Assembly: GCA_033439685.1 (NCBI GenBank)
Contig: JAUEDM010000006.1
Span: 2,604,001-2,668,000 of the forward strand
DNA length: 64,000 nt
DNA from: Apodospora peruviana
Lineage: Eukaryota > Ascomycota > Sordariomycetes > Sordariales > Lasiosphaeriaceae
Reading direction: 5' to 3'
Shown here: piece by piece, positions 22,760-34,846 of the stretch
How positions within the stretch are numbered: position 1 is the stretch's first letter
How the letters are laid out: each line of letters opens with the position of its first letter
Position numbers and translations under genes: made by a program
Notes under the pieces: model-generated
Told to the model about the DNA's origin: nothing
The model's input: the letters and a program-made list of their open reading frames with translations, nothing else
Database searches by the model: none

Positions 22760-25700
22760 TTACACGACATTGTAATCCGGTGTCGGCGGGCCCAGCATGC
22801 TCGGCACCTGCTTCCTGACCAAGCCCCGAACTCTCCCCTGCTCCGGCCTAGGCACGCCTTGAATCGTTCGCGGCTCCTTCATCAACGAGGGGTCCAGCTT
22901 CGCGGGCACCCTAGTGATAACCGCCCTGTAATCCCTATCCCCCGGGAATTTGGCAGAAGGCACAGGCACCGACGCAGTTCTCCACAGATGGTCCGACGTA
23001 TCGCTCAGATAGCTCGGGATCTTAGCCGGTCTCGAGGGCGCATTAAAGCCGATCGACGCTCCGTGGGACGCTCTAATGGTCGAGAGGCGAGACAGCCCTG
23101 CCGACAAAGCCGGACGACCACGGACCTTCTTGGCGAGGATGATCTCGTCAAAGAGGCGGATGGCTGGGTCCATCGGCGGCTGTCTCTCGCGCTCGTGAAT
23201 GAACTCGTTAAATGCTGAAAACAAAATCAGTATCTTGAACACTGGTATTGACAGGGAGCAGTTATGGTTATGTTATAGCAATCGTTGTGTACATACCTTG
23301 CGTGTCCCTCATCATGGTCGCATACTCCTGTTGATCGTAGGGCAAGCTCCTAATGAACCCATCCATATCAAAGGCGTACATCTGCCCGTTGCCCCTCTGG
23401 GACTTGTTTGGCCGGTTCAGATACTTGCGGTATGTATATAGGAGACTTGCCAAGCAGCGAACAAACGCTGCTCTGACACGCTCCGTGTGGAAAGCTTCCG
23501 GGCACACCAGGGAGACGTGGCCCAGGCATCGGTTGTGGGAGAGGCAGCCACAGCCGGCACACTTATAGAGACCATCACCTTCGGACCGCTCGTCGCAAAC
23601 CGTGCAAGATGTTGCCGTCTCACTGCTAGTCCAGTTAAAGCAGTGTCCCTCCACCCAGACGGTGTTCTCCGTGTTCCGCACGGGCTGAAGCAGCATGTTT
23701 GGCATAATCGTAGAGGCTGCAATGGTGGACTGGGCATATGTCGAGGGTGCATACCCGCCGTACGAGGACTGCGAGTCGATCGAGATGGCAGATATTGACA
23801 GGTTCTGGCCATGTCCGTTCAGGAAAGGGAGGCTGGGCCGGTGCAGCGGAGGATGCTTGTCTATCCCAAACGACGAACTACGTCTCGACTTTTCATCAAA
23901 ATGCCCAGAGCGTTTCTCTCTAAGGGTTTGCGAGAACCCTGAATCGCTGCGAGACACAGGTGTTGTCGGCATTTGGGGGAAGTTCATCGAATGTGGCGAC
24001 ACTGACGATGGTGGACTACCCTTGCCCGACTTCCCAGTTGGGGGCCGATCAGGCTTTGATGGATCTAGTTTCGCCTGAGAAAATGCGTTGAACAGGGGTG
24101 GTCGCAAATTGTCGACCGGATCCGGCTCCCCAAAGGAGGACGAGCTCTGGGTCACCCATTTACCAAGATGGCTTGGTGCTGGGGATTGGTTGAAAAGCGA
24201 TTCGTTCTCAGCAGAGTAGGAGTCGTAGGGAAACGCCTCGATTGCATACGGTGGAGCACCAGTAGCAACTCCATATCGCAACTTGTGAGGGGCAGCAACC
24301 TGTAGAAGAGACAGAAGCTTTCGCCTGTGCTGCCGCGGAAGGCTGACTGGTGGCGAAGTGGCATTGATGGTGTCTCTATCCAGGTCCACCAGTACGTAAT
24401 CGTCATCCGGAAGGGTGATATTCTCGAATCTCCTCTCAATTCCAACAATGTACGGGCACGGAGCATCGAGTGCCGAAAGAAGACGCGCTGGCAGAATAGG
24501 TATGAAGATGCTCGCCCACTTCAAGGGGTAAAGGAGGCTGACCAATGCGTGGCAGGCAAGGTACAGCATAGCCGTGTGAGAGGATAGAAAGATGATTCGC
24601 GACTCCGACATAGCGTACTCAAACAAGAGGACAATATTTTCAAGAGACAAACATCTGAAGAGGGCGTAGATGTCAATGTTCCGTGATCCCGGTAACTCGT
24701 TGAGTGCCTCTTTGCGTGCGTATAGCCGGAGTTCTCGCACGCTTAACTCAACCTGTGTCTTGGAGCTGAGCGGGCTAAAAGCCTCAGTGCACAGGTTGAC
24801 GACATAGCGCTCCAGAGGTTGCCATCGCCCTAACTTTGGGGAGCTGGGGGGCACCCTCAAGACTGCGCCGTCTGTCATGGGAACAATGACTGCCCGGAGC
24901 CACTCCTTCCAGAAAGACATCCTGGTAGCATCCCTACCGAGAATTCCAAAAGCTCGAGGCGTCCAGAGGCCTGTCTCGCCAGCAGTGAGACCGTCTATCT
25001 TAGAAGCGGCCCCGTGTCGTAGCGGTCTCAGCATCTCGGTCATCAAGCTGATTTTCTCCTCTACCGAGCTAATTTGATCGTCGAGTGCCTCCCGAGCTGA
25101 TGAGCCAGAAGGGATGGTTGGCAACTTTGCGAGTAGCTGTGATAAATGAGCACGCTCCGCCGCCAGGCGGATTCCCAGACTCGCTGCCAGTTCTCTCTCC
25201 TCATTTGTCATGTGACTTTGCCGCCAGCGTTCGCATCTCTTCTCAACTTCCTCGGCAATCTCAGCGTTGAGAGCCGTCCAGACTATGATTGTGATACCGT
25301 AGATCTTGGAGTTGTCGTCTGAGGTCATGGTGAATCCATGCCAGGTTGAGCGTGGCCGATCGTCCGATGACACGATCTGAATATCGTTTGGAAAGGCAAA
25401 CATGGGCACATAATCCGGAAACTTGCCTCTCCTCGACAACTCGTCTACGGTGGCTTCTCGAGAGGGGTATCTGTCGAGTAGGACAGGTTCAAATCGCCTC
25501 TTAAGGGGATGCATATCAGGGTCCGTGTTCAGTGGTTCGGGCGGAGGGATGACGGAATTATAATTGCTGAGACGTTTGGCGGTGCGGACAGAGGCTGGAA
25601 TACCTGGGTGAGTTTGGGAGCCGCGGGGAATGGGGATCTCTCTGGGCTTAAAAGTACCTGCTTTGGGAGTTATGGGCTGTTTCCTAGCACTGGTCATCTC

Positions 25701-26342
25701 CCTAAAACTCATCTTGCGGCGGATGCTGCCACGGATACTCCTCAGGGGGCTCTTCCTGCCGCTTGCTTCGCTCTCCTCCGCCTTCAACTTCTCGGTTCGT
25801 GGGTTTACCATGGGCGGCCTGGACTGGATCTTTGCGCCAGCGCTGAAAGTCAGGTCGTCCAGGAAGTTCTCGCGCTCGGCAGCAAACTTGAAAAGAGCCT
25901 TATCAAAGTCGAAGTCTGGCATAAAAGGGTCCTGGCCAATAAGATGAGCCATCGGATTCCCATTGGCACCATTGGTCCCATTGATACCGTTAGAGTTGCT
26001 GCTAGGCGGGGGCACAGGGCGAATGGTAGCACTGCTGCGGTTACTCTGAGTATTTCCCTCGATATCTTCCGTCAGCCGGTCCTCGCCAGAGAGAGAAAGC
26101 TGTACGGAGAGCTTGGATATGGTGGAAAGGCGGTTGGCCGAGTTCTGGCGCGAATGACGGGCCGTGGCACGCGGAGACGTTACTACAGCGGTATCGGCCG
26201 CCTCTCCCTCGCCATCTTCGGCAATCGTGTCCTCCAACTGGGCGCCCCCGTTCGAAGAAATATCGTAGCCATCATCATACGATATGTTCTCTATGCCGGC
26301 GATCCAGAAGTAGTCGGCGAGCGGTGTGGAGGAATTGTCCAT
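22760..26342 (-). CDS. DENN-domain protein with zinc finger between cDENN and dDENN (putative Rab GEF)
   Basis: DENN proteins activate Rab GTPases in membrane traffic. Two exons (minus strand): 26342-23297 and 23214-22760, for 1166 aa. Residues 1-290 are disordered and Ser/Pro-rich with a basic patch (RSIRGSIRRKMSFREM). The uDENN part begins near residue 300 (PDYVPMFAFPNDI) and continues at GITIIVW. A helical insertion follows. The cDENN core (about 475-640) includes LENIVLLFEYAMSESRIIFLSS and PLKWASIFIPILP. A disordered stretch precedes a C1-like zinc finger (about 890-945) with HCFNW, CTVCDE, CAGCGCLSH and CLGH. The dDENN region (..VRAAFVRCLASLLYTYRKYL) crosses the intron. The exact Rab target cannot be read from sequence. 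Confidence 0.88.
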
Positions 26343-29300
26343 GACATATCAGGTCGAGGTCGACCGCCTCGCCCCCGGCGCGAGTTCCTCCAATCGATAG
26401 TCCGAAAGTTCGTCGAGTTCGTCCCGATCCGAATCTTGTATCGCTGAAGCTTGTTCGATCGTCTGGGGTCTCTTAATCGTCTTGCCGCCGCCGAGCTGCG
26501 TATCCCCGAGTGTGAGCTAGAGCCACCTAGTTAAGCGATTCAACAGCTATTGACCTGAAGGCACCAACAAGTGATCGGGAATGACTTGGCTGTCGCAGGC
26601 ACTGCTCAGCTTCCAAGTTTACACAATGTGTAGATGCCAGGTGCTTGGTGAGGTATGTGATAATGGCCTCAATGCATAACTAACTTTTGACAGTCTGTGC
26701 AGGACACGGGCGTAAGGCCGAGTAGTAGGGATTGGATTCCTATGTGTGGGTTGTGGAGGGGGCTGCTGGGAAAACCAAAGCGCGCTCAAGGCGGACGGGA
26801 GTAAAAAGGTGTTGAAGTTGACAAGTGCTGCGCTGGTCGGGGACAGGAAGATCGACAGACCTAAGGTAGTTCCCTGGGACTGAACGGAGCAGAGTTCTCA
26901 CTTGGGCCAAACCAATGCCATTGAGACGAAAAGTGTCGACGACAAGACGCGTCTCCTTTCCACAAGGTAAGGTAATGGCTTTTTCTGTGCTCTACTTCAG
27001 TTTACTATTTGCTGGCGGGGGTCGTTTCTGTTTTCCACCCCCCAGCTGCATTTAGGCCTAAAAACGGACCCCTGTAGCAACTTGCAGCAGGTGCGGCATG
27101 CTCTTTACGCCCCTGCGTGCCTGCGTCCCCTCCATCCCATTGACTCCTGGTTCAATGCTACGTGCATGTGCCTCCGGAGCACAGTACACCACCAAGCTGC
27201 GTTTTCTCGTGTCCAATCCAAGACCAAATACCCGACACCTCCTCTCAAAGGCAACGAGAAACAACAACTCAACAACAACAAATGCCAATACCGCCCATGT
27301 CTCACCGCTGCGTAACGTAGGGATCTAGCTTGCGGAAGCAAATCCAGCTAACAACGCACTTCAAGACCGGGCGTTTCGTCTCTGCCAAGGACTCCATTCA
27401 CGAATTTGGACCCCTTCACTAAGAAAAAAAATGTTACCGCCTCCCAGGGTCAATCAACACGGGAAGAATGCTTGACATTGCTCCCGCCTGTGAATTAAAG
27501 AGATGCAGGCCCCTAATCTTTAGATTTCAGGCGGCCGGCCGGATTGCAACAGCAGCTGTCGGAAAGGAGAAGGATGCCTGCCGATCGATGCACAAGGCAA
27601 AATCAAGCCCATGCCAAGCCCCGTCAAAGGTTGCTTCATGCTCCTCTTCGTGATGATCCTCCTCCACTACACGAACCACATCTGCAGCGGTGGGAGATCG
27701 CTGTTCACCTCCGTGCCCACTGCCCCGTCCTCGACACACAGACACAGACCTCGGGACCATATTTGACATTCTTTACCTTATCTGCCAGATTGTGTCCCGC
27801 ATGGCGCTTTCCGGCCTGCCTGAATGTATGCAGCGTCTCGAAGCCTCTATTGGTGATCTGAGGAAAGGACATCAAGTCGGGGGGGGACGACGGATCGGAC
27901 GGCGGCTGCAGTTGGGCGCTGCGCCCATCTGATTCTGGTCCACACTAACAACTGCACTAGACTTCCAAGACGCGGCGATGGTTGCAGCAGCCACTGAGAT
28001 GTCTCGATCCATTCAGTTGCTGGATGGTTCGTCTTTGCCGTTCAGGCCGTAGCATGTCCACACATTATCACGAACGCCATGCAGGAGTGTTGTTCCAGTG
28101 AGAGAAAGGTGGCATGCCACATGGCCCTTCGACTACCTTTCGAGAGACTTGCAAAGATGGCACCAGGATGCCGTCGCAAAATAGCCACAGATTGGGTTCC
28201 CTGTGAAGTGTGAACATCAGGATCCTCAACGAGGGTATCTCTACTCCACTTACGCCGGTAATAGGTAAGCGCGGATACGATGCAGGGGCTCTTGACTTCC
28301 ATTGTCGAAACGTCTCGGTCGACCGCTCTTCCATTGTTTTGTACCCGATGCAATTTATATTTATGCAGTATCCCTCGGCGGCATTCGGGAGCGGGTTTGG
28401 ACTTGATATTTGTCGACATAGGCTGCCAGCGCCCTTGCAAGCGAGCCTCCGGTGAGCACATTCTTTCGAAGTGTTGGGCAGATCTTATCTGAAATCCCGG
28501 GAGTTCACAAGCACGAGAGCATTCTTCGTACCCACGCGCTATTTTCTCCACCAGGGACACTGACCGACACTCGCCCTCGGTCAGGGTGAGGTTCCCGGCG
28601 CACACCTACCCTACAGATGCCTGTGGGCAAGTGGGGGTTTACAGGAGCGCTCCTCCGTACGAAATACTGTTCACCATTTCTCAAGGCGTGAGCATGGCGA
28701 GCCTGGGCACACATTGTCACTGTTATTGGCGAAATCACTGGGCTGCTGAACGTAAGACTTGACACGACAGGCCGTCATCATCCCACGCAAGCCAGCTCAC
28801 GCTGACCAGCTGCCCTATGATTGATGGAGCCATGGTTTGTCAGCGAGTTCGAGCTTGACAGGCATGCATACCAAGATCTCCAACAGCAAAAGAAAAGGGT
28901 ACAGACTTCAAGGGTGAAACCGGCGAAGACAGTCAACAACTCAAACAGCAAAAGCACGACGATGGCGGCATCGGCGACAGACGGCAATAATGAGTATATT
29001 CAGTAGGTACATAGGTGCAGATTGTCTACCGAAGAACAACCATCCCTGGCCCGCGCGGGGTGGGGTCTTGACTTGCTCAGTTGCTGTCCGTCTGTCCTTG
29101 GTCGGCGACCATCACACCTCCAACATACAAACCATCCGTCCCCAGAAAATCCGGGTTGAAAGTTGTTGACCCTGTCATAGTTGGAGTGTTAATGCCGACT
29201 TGTCCCACTTGTCACGGCCCAATGAAGTGGCAAAGGCGTCAACTCCAAGCTGTCTCCACTTTGAACGTCAGCTCGACATGTTAACGCCCAACCTGCAAGA

Positions 29301-29752
29301 AGCCTCCGAATTAGAGAGTCGAGGAAGGGGCAAGATACCCAATTCGAGCTGGAGTGGTATCTGCAGACCACCGAAGGCCAGGGCATCGGCCATCTTGATA
29401 GGTTGATATAGCTCTGATACGCTCTCTCCTGGTTGCTTGGCTAGTCTTTTTGGAGAAGGAACAGAGAGAGGCGACGAGAAGGTTGCGACTCAAGCGTCTT
29501 ATTCAGGTACCGTACTGGCTGAAGCGCCGAGCACATCTTTGTCTATAAAACGCCAACAACAGTCGACAAGACCCCGGATTAAGCAATGCTATCGGAAGAT
29601 ACAGTCGATGGTGATAATTTGGGGGTCAACAAACCAGTTTGTGCATCCCCAAGTACAATACATGCTTTATACATAAGATACATACATAAATGCCCCCGGA
29701 GCAAGAAGTTGAATAGCACCAGATAAGATTCGTAAATCATAATGTTCTTTAG
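26343..29752. other. 3.4 kb gene-poor stretch
   Basis: This is the longest stretch without a supported gene. It contains only short frames. The most protein-like is a plus-strand frame around 27690-27932 (segment TIFDILYLICQIV, then LPECMQRLEASIGDL), followed after a break by another near 27960-28050 (QDAAMVAAATEMSRSIQLL). I cannot link them into a gene with confidence. There is no transposon, tandem repeat or RNA gene that I can recognise. Confidence 0.5.
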
Positions 29753-31060
29753 TCACTCCCTCGGTTTAACGAACCGCGTACTCAACTTGCCCGTCGACAA
29801 GAACCCCCTGTTCCCCATCTCGCTCCGCCAACCCACCCCCAAAACACCAAACACTATCCTACCATCCTGTTCCCTGACACCATCACCTCCCTTACCACAC
29901 TCCCCGTCTCCATCTTCCTCAATCACAAAGCAGGCTTGCTCCACCTCTCCCGGATGAAGCACCGGTTTCTGCATCTCACCATCACCACTCCCCTCCTTGG
30001 GTCTCAACTCCCAATTACAATCACTATACACCAACCCCGGTTCGAGATCCATAACCACCTTCTCCAGCTGCATCGCATCCTCACTACAGTTCTCCAACTG
30101 CGCCTCCAGCACCCACCTCCTCCTGCCCCCGACCGTCGTCAACGGGCCGGGTTTCGTCCGCACAATCAGCGACCCCTTACAAATAAACTGGTACAGTTTC
30201 CTAAACGTACGCGTCCGCCCGCTCACGTCGGTCGCCTCGTAGTAGCTCACCGTTATCGCGAGGACATGATTACCCTCATCCTTGAGGTCAAAGTTGACAA
30301 TTTTCTGCAGCGTCTCGCCTGGTGCGAGGTCGACTCCTCCTCCTCCCTTTTCTGTTCCTGGCGTCGTGGACGGGGGACTGAGAGGTAGCTTTGTCACACC
30401 GCCTCCAGATGATGGTGTACTTGTATTACCAGTAGTAGTAGTAGTAGTAGTTGTTGTTGTAGCAGGTGTCTTCATTTCGGCCTCAATGCGAACATCGCGG
30501 ATCGTCTTTTTCTGTTGTCCTGGTCCTGGTCCTCCTTCACCGGGTAATAAGACGTCGTGGTTGACGCATAGCGTGCAACTAAATGTTTCGCCTACGTAGG
30601 CTGACCCGAACGACGGCGGGAGGTTGACGATGGGGCTGAGGATGAAGGCGTCTGGGTTGGTATTTTCTGTTGTCCTTTCTTTTTCCGGATCGGAGGAGTT
30701 GAGCTTTGTCCTTACTGCTGGGCTGTAGGCGAGCGAGGCCGGGATCGGGGGCGGGTGTCGTGATGCGATGTCTGCGCCTCCTGCTGACAGGAAAGACGGC
30801 GGCTGGACCGGATACTGCGTGACGAGGGATGGGCGGGATAACCTGTTGTCCTCTTGTTAACTGCTGCATATTATCCGTATTAAAAGCGGTTGAGCTAGGG
30901 GGTATTTTCTTCCAAACGTCCCGACTGGGGGAAGCTAGATAGGTAATGAAATGAAGTAGACGCGGATGGGGAAATCATCAACTAACCTCAGGACCTTGAG
31001 CGACACGGAATGGGGCTCCTTGACAGCATCACTATGAGACGGATAACGCTGGTGGCTCAT
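29753..31060 (-). CDS. TRAPPC13: TRAPP complex subunit TRAPPC13 (DUF974 family)
   Basis: TRAPPC13 is a subunit of the TRAPP tethering/GEF assembly of the Golgi and autophagy pathways in animals and filamentous fungi. Two exons (minus strand): 31060-30987 and 30842-29753, for 387 aa. Family signatures are SHSVSLKVLRLSRPSL at the exon join, FGSAYVGETFSCTLCVNH, then DVRIEAEMKTP and LKDEGNHVLAITVSY. A Thr run (10 residues, from ACC/ACT-type codons) and a Gly-rich loop interrupt the middle. The C-terminus (GWRSEMGNRGFLSTGKLSTR) matches the usual Gly-Arg-L-T-S-type ending. The 144-nt intron splits the AGG codon. Confidence 0.9.
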
Positions 31061-31973
31061 GTTCGTCGTCGTCGCGTTCGTCGCTATTTTGTGGCTACCC
31101 AGGGACGGCAGTAGGGAGGATCGAAGTCAGGAGCTGAACGCAGAGCATGGACCTTGATGGTCGGATCTTCAAAACGAACAGCCCGCCGCGTGGCTGCACG
31201 AACTTGGAAAACGTGACGTGAAATCAATTAAACATTTGTTGCCAAGACTGCTTAAGCTTGAGCACGGACTTTACTGTCCCACATGATACATCCCGAGGTC
31301 GTTGGTCAGTGCCACAGTGAGCAAGCAATCCCCGGATCTCTTCAAATAGGGGCTATCAGATTCGACTGATCACAACAACCGAATAAGGATATTGCGCGCA
31401 CTCTGCGGTTATTGTGAAACTGTCTTGTACAAACCCAGCACCTACATCTCAAGGATGTCCGTCCCATTCCAAACCAATTTGCGCAGAGTCAACACTGTTG
31501 TATATGCCTAAAAAACTCTCATCCCAAAAAGAGTTCTTCCAATTTCGTCTTCCTTCCCAAAACCTCCTCCAGCTCTGATCCCATCCAGGTCCTATGCAAG
31601 TAATAGACTTTTCACAACAATTGCCAAGACACTTGTACGAAAGGTTCGGACGCGGCAGAACTCATACATTTATGCAGAACCCATCCGTGTCCTGTGATAT
31701 AGTAAGCAGACTGCCAGAGCAGATCCGAAAGCGCTTATACCAAGAATCTACGCATATACGGGCACCCACATCCACGCACAGACCCGTCCACACTCGTACT
31801 TAGTAGGCATGCTTCCAAGCAAACCTCAAACACCTCGTACCACAAGTACATCCAAAGCAAGCCGAGAAACACATCTCTAAGATAAGGTCAATAGAGCATC
31901 GACATGTTTGGTGTCCCGGTACACAGGTTAAAAAGAGAACTTGTACCAAGTCCGATCAAAGCAAGTGGCTTTT
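31061..31973. other. TRAPPC13 upstream and KH-gene 3' flank
   Basis: 913 bp with no supported gene. The right part is probably the 3' UTR of the KH-domain gene. Confidence 0.6.
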
Positions 31974-34042
31974 TCAAAGTCCCGGTGGAGGAGGAACCTA
32001 AAAAAATGATAGATTAGCAAGGACTGGGTTGGGCTAACAAGATGAAATGGTCAACATACCGCGTTGTATGCGCCAGCTCCTGGTGGTCCGCCGGATGGAG
32101 GCGGCGGGGGAGGTGCAGCGGACGACAGTGGCGGAGGTGGTGGTGCGGTCTCACGCGGGGGCGGAGGGGACGCTGATGACGTGCCTGGAGCAGCAGCAGC
32201 CGTAGTACCTGGCTGCCCTCCTTGGGCTAACCACTGCTGATACATTTGATAGTAACTAGTAATTCGAGGTCAGTTAAGTTCTCTGAAGTGCACAAGACAA
32301 ATTCAACTTACGCAGCGTAGCCGCCATAAGCAGCATACGGATCAGCAGCACCAGTGCTTGCGTAGTACTGTGCATACTGAGCAGCATAATCGGCAGCTAC
32401 CCCAGGGGATGCAGTAGGTGCGATTGGCGAGGCGGACGCAGCAACCGCCGGAGTAGGCGAGTTGCTATAGGTATTGTTGTTGTGATAGTGGTTATCGTGA
32501 CGTCGGTTATTCTCATATCCATGATGGGAGCCCGAGTTATGGTGACCTCGATCACCATAGCCTCCGCCTCCACCATAGCTCCGTGGTGGTCGGTTTCTGG
32601 ACTCCTCAGCCTCTTGCTTCACATTACGAATGAGGTCTTGACAGAGTTCTTTCGCCTTTTCCACCATAGCTGGATCCGGACCGCTTGTAGATGTTAGCTG
32701 CCCGGGACCTCTCAAGGGCTGGGTGAAAACTTACGCCACATGAAGGTACATAGGCTCGTCACTCTCTTGACCCGTTGATGCCTCGACGAATTGAGAGCCT
32801 TTGCCCTTAATCTGAACGCGGCAGCCAGTTTCCTGCTGGATATATTTGACGTTTCCACCGCTCTGCCCGACAATTTTGGCGCGCAGGTTGAAACCGGGTC
32901 CAGCTTCCACATCTATTGTGATGCGTTCCTCTGGCCATTTACGCTTATGCCATGTTAGATGACGATGGGTTGGACCAAAAGGGGTTAGACTTACTCGTCC
33001 ATATTCGTCACGCTCAACTTGCGGCCTCTCTTCCTGATCTCTTCGGCGAAAGCGGCGTTCGTCAACGAGTTGCGGAAGCTCCTGCTTCATCATCTCCTCG
33101 ATCTTCGCAACGGCCTTGTCCAAACCTTCCTTGGTCGTGCTAGTAACATGAAGGTACAAGGGTGGGTTCTAAATACATCCAAGTTAGCAATATTTCCCAA
33201 CAACCTACCAATCTCGAGAGTGGGCATACCGTCGGTGTAGCCATGCTTTTGTCGGGATAGTAGCTGCCGCGAGTCGTAACATCTTTGTGAAAACGAAACA
33301 GTCAATCAATGCATCTCCATACAGAAGTGTGGCAGGTTTAGGCGGGGCGTACCGGCACCAGTCTCATCTTTAATCTATATCAAGCAGCGGAGGTCAGCAG
33401 ATGCAAACGAGGTTGTGCCTATGCGAGCTATCATGCTTCAAGTAAGCAAGACTGTCCCCGCACGCAAATCGCATATATAGACAGCCACAGGTCTCGTGGC
33501 AGGGGATCTGGTCTAAATCAGTGTGCGATAACACAAAGGAGTCATTTACCATTTTCTGCGTGGAGCCCTTGGTGAGAAGATAGCGGTTCCGCAAGTCGTT
33601 GACTTCAATGTCCTTGATGAAATCTCCGTCCGAAATGTACATCTCGCCGTTGATGTTAGCAGGCGGCGCGCTGCCATCTCGGGCGCCAGTGGAGCTCGAT
33701 CGGACCGGTGGAACGTCGACATGCTGGATTCCCTTGCGCGCCTGAAGCTGCGCGGTGATCTTCGCAGCAGCAGCAGCTACAAAACAATCAATCGTTAGCA
33801 AGAACAATCCGAGAATATAAATTAAATAGCATACCAGCAACTGCCTTGGGGTCTACGGGAGACTTGACGTCGGGAGTCGTGCTGTCGCGAGGTCTCGAGA
33901 GCGGGCTCCGATCGCGACCCGGCTCCGATCGTCTTGCGGGTGGTGAGCGAGATCGCCGGTCGAAGCGTGAAGGCTTTCTGGGCTCAGAATCGACCTGGTC
34001 AAATCGAGACCGCTTCGCGGTGCGTCGTTCAGAGTCGTCCAT
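31974..34042 (-). CDS. KH-domain RNA-binding protein, KHDC4/Blom7-like splicing-factor family
   Basis: Nine exons (minus strand): 34042-33835, 33776-33550, 33374-33353, 33282-33230, 33168-32995, 32943-32735, 32683-32312, 32255-32060 and 31997-31974, for 494 aa. The N-terminus is Arg/Ser-rich (RRSRSPPARRSEPGRD). A first KH-like unit spans EVNDLRNRYLLTKGSTQKM to YLHVTSTTKEGLDKA. A second KH unit contains AKIVGQSGGNVKYIQQETGC with a GxxG loop (GQSGGN). A Gly/Tyr/Asn-rich linker, then Pro-rich repeats, end the protein with PPPPGL. KHDC4-type proteins bind RNA and associate with spliceosomal factors; that role here is inferred. Exon 3 is 22 nt and exon 9 is 24 nt. Two introns are 51 nt. Confidence 0.85.
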
Positions 34043-34846
34043 GCTTGCTGCTGCTTCGACGAGAGCCTGTCTGGATAGCTGGAAAAGTGAGTAGAAACGT
34101 CTTCGTAAGGAGAGCGTCCGCGCAACAGTTGCGAGTTTGTCGTGTACCAGAAACACAATACACGACCGTTCGTGTTGGCAGAAAACCGGAAGGATCGAAA
34201 CTTGACTGTAGCGATCAGAAATGGCCACGGCAGAAAAGGCTCCTGAAGGCTAATAAGTAGACCAAGCTCGTCAAAAACGTTCGCTGGTGGAGAACTTTCA
34301 AAAATCCACGAGGCTTTGGACTCTGCAGCGTTTGTGAGAGACTCGGTACGGCACAGTGCCTGTGCTGGTTGCGGATTTAAGCGGGGCTATTTAGACGGTG
34401 AGCGAATCATATGACTCAGTCGCATTCTCATCATCTGCTGCAATGCAAAAGGAAAGGTGTCTGTGCCAAGCCTGCGTGCAACGGAGAAATGTTCGGCAGA
34501 ACTAGTTTTCCGACTGCTTCTCCAGCTTTCAGCGGTGTCCGACCTAAGAACCGAGCTAGCGGCATTGACCAATGCCTGTGCATCCCACTATCGGCGGTCA
34601 TCGGTGTGCAATAGCGTCCGTGCCAGGCCTGCAGTAGCTCTTTGTGGGAACTTTTTTTCTGCCCCAGACCCCGTCTCACCAAACCTGGGCTCCGATTGAC
34701 GGTGACTCGAGGCTTATGAACGGACCAATTCCCGCTGGTGGCCTCTCGACCACCTCTCTTCGATAACCTGTTCGGCCGTGCTTTAGTCTTTTATCGAAGA
34801 AACGCTGTCTCTGGCTTGGACTTTGGAGTTGACTTTGTTTCTAAAC
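34043..34846. other. Divergent promoter region KH gene / ILV6
   Basis: 804 bp shared upstream region. It contains the TGACTCA site at 34412-34418. No gene is seen. Confidence 0.65.
34412..34418. promoter_or_regulatory. TGACTCA, candidate Gcn4/CPC1 (CpcA) site for ILV6
   Basis: Exact match to the TGASTCA core bound by the general amino-acid control activator, 429 bp upstream of the ILV6 start. The KH gene start is 370 bp away on the other side, so direction of action is inferred from the pathway. Confidence 0.6.

Noticed and set aside
25509..26447. 312-codon plus-strand frame opposite the DENN gene
   Set aside because: It lies antisense to a gene with clear DENN motifs and has no recognisable domain; it is a shadow of GC-biased codons.
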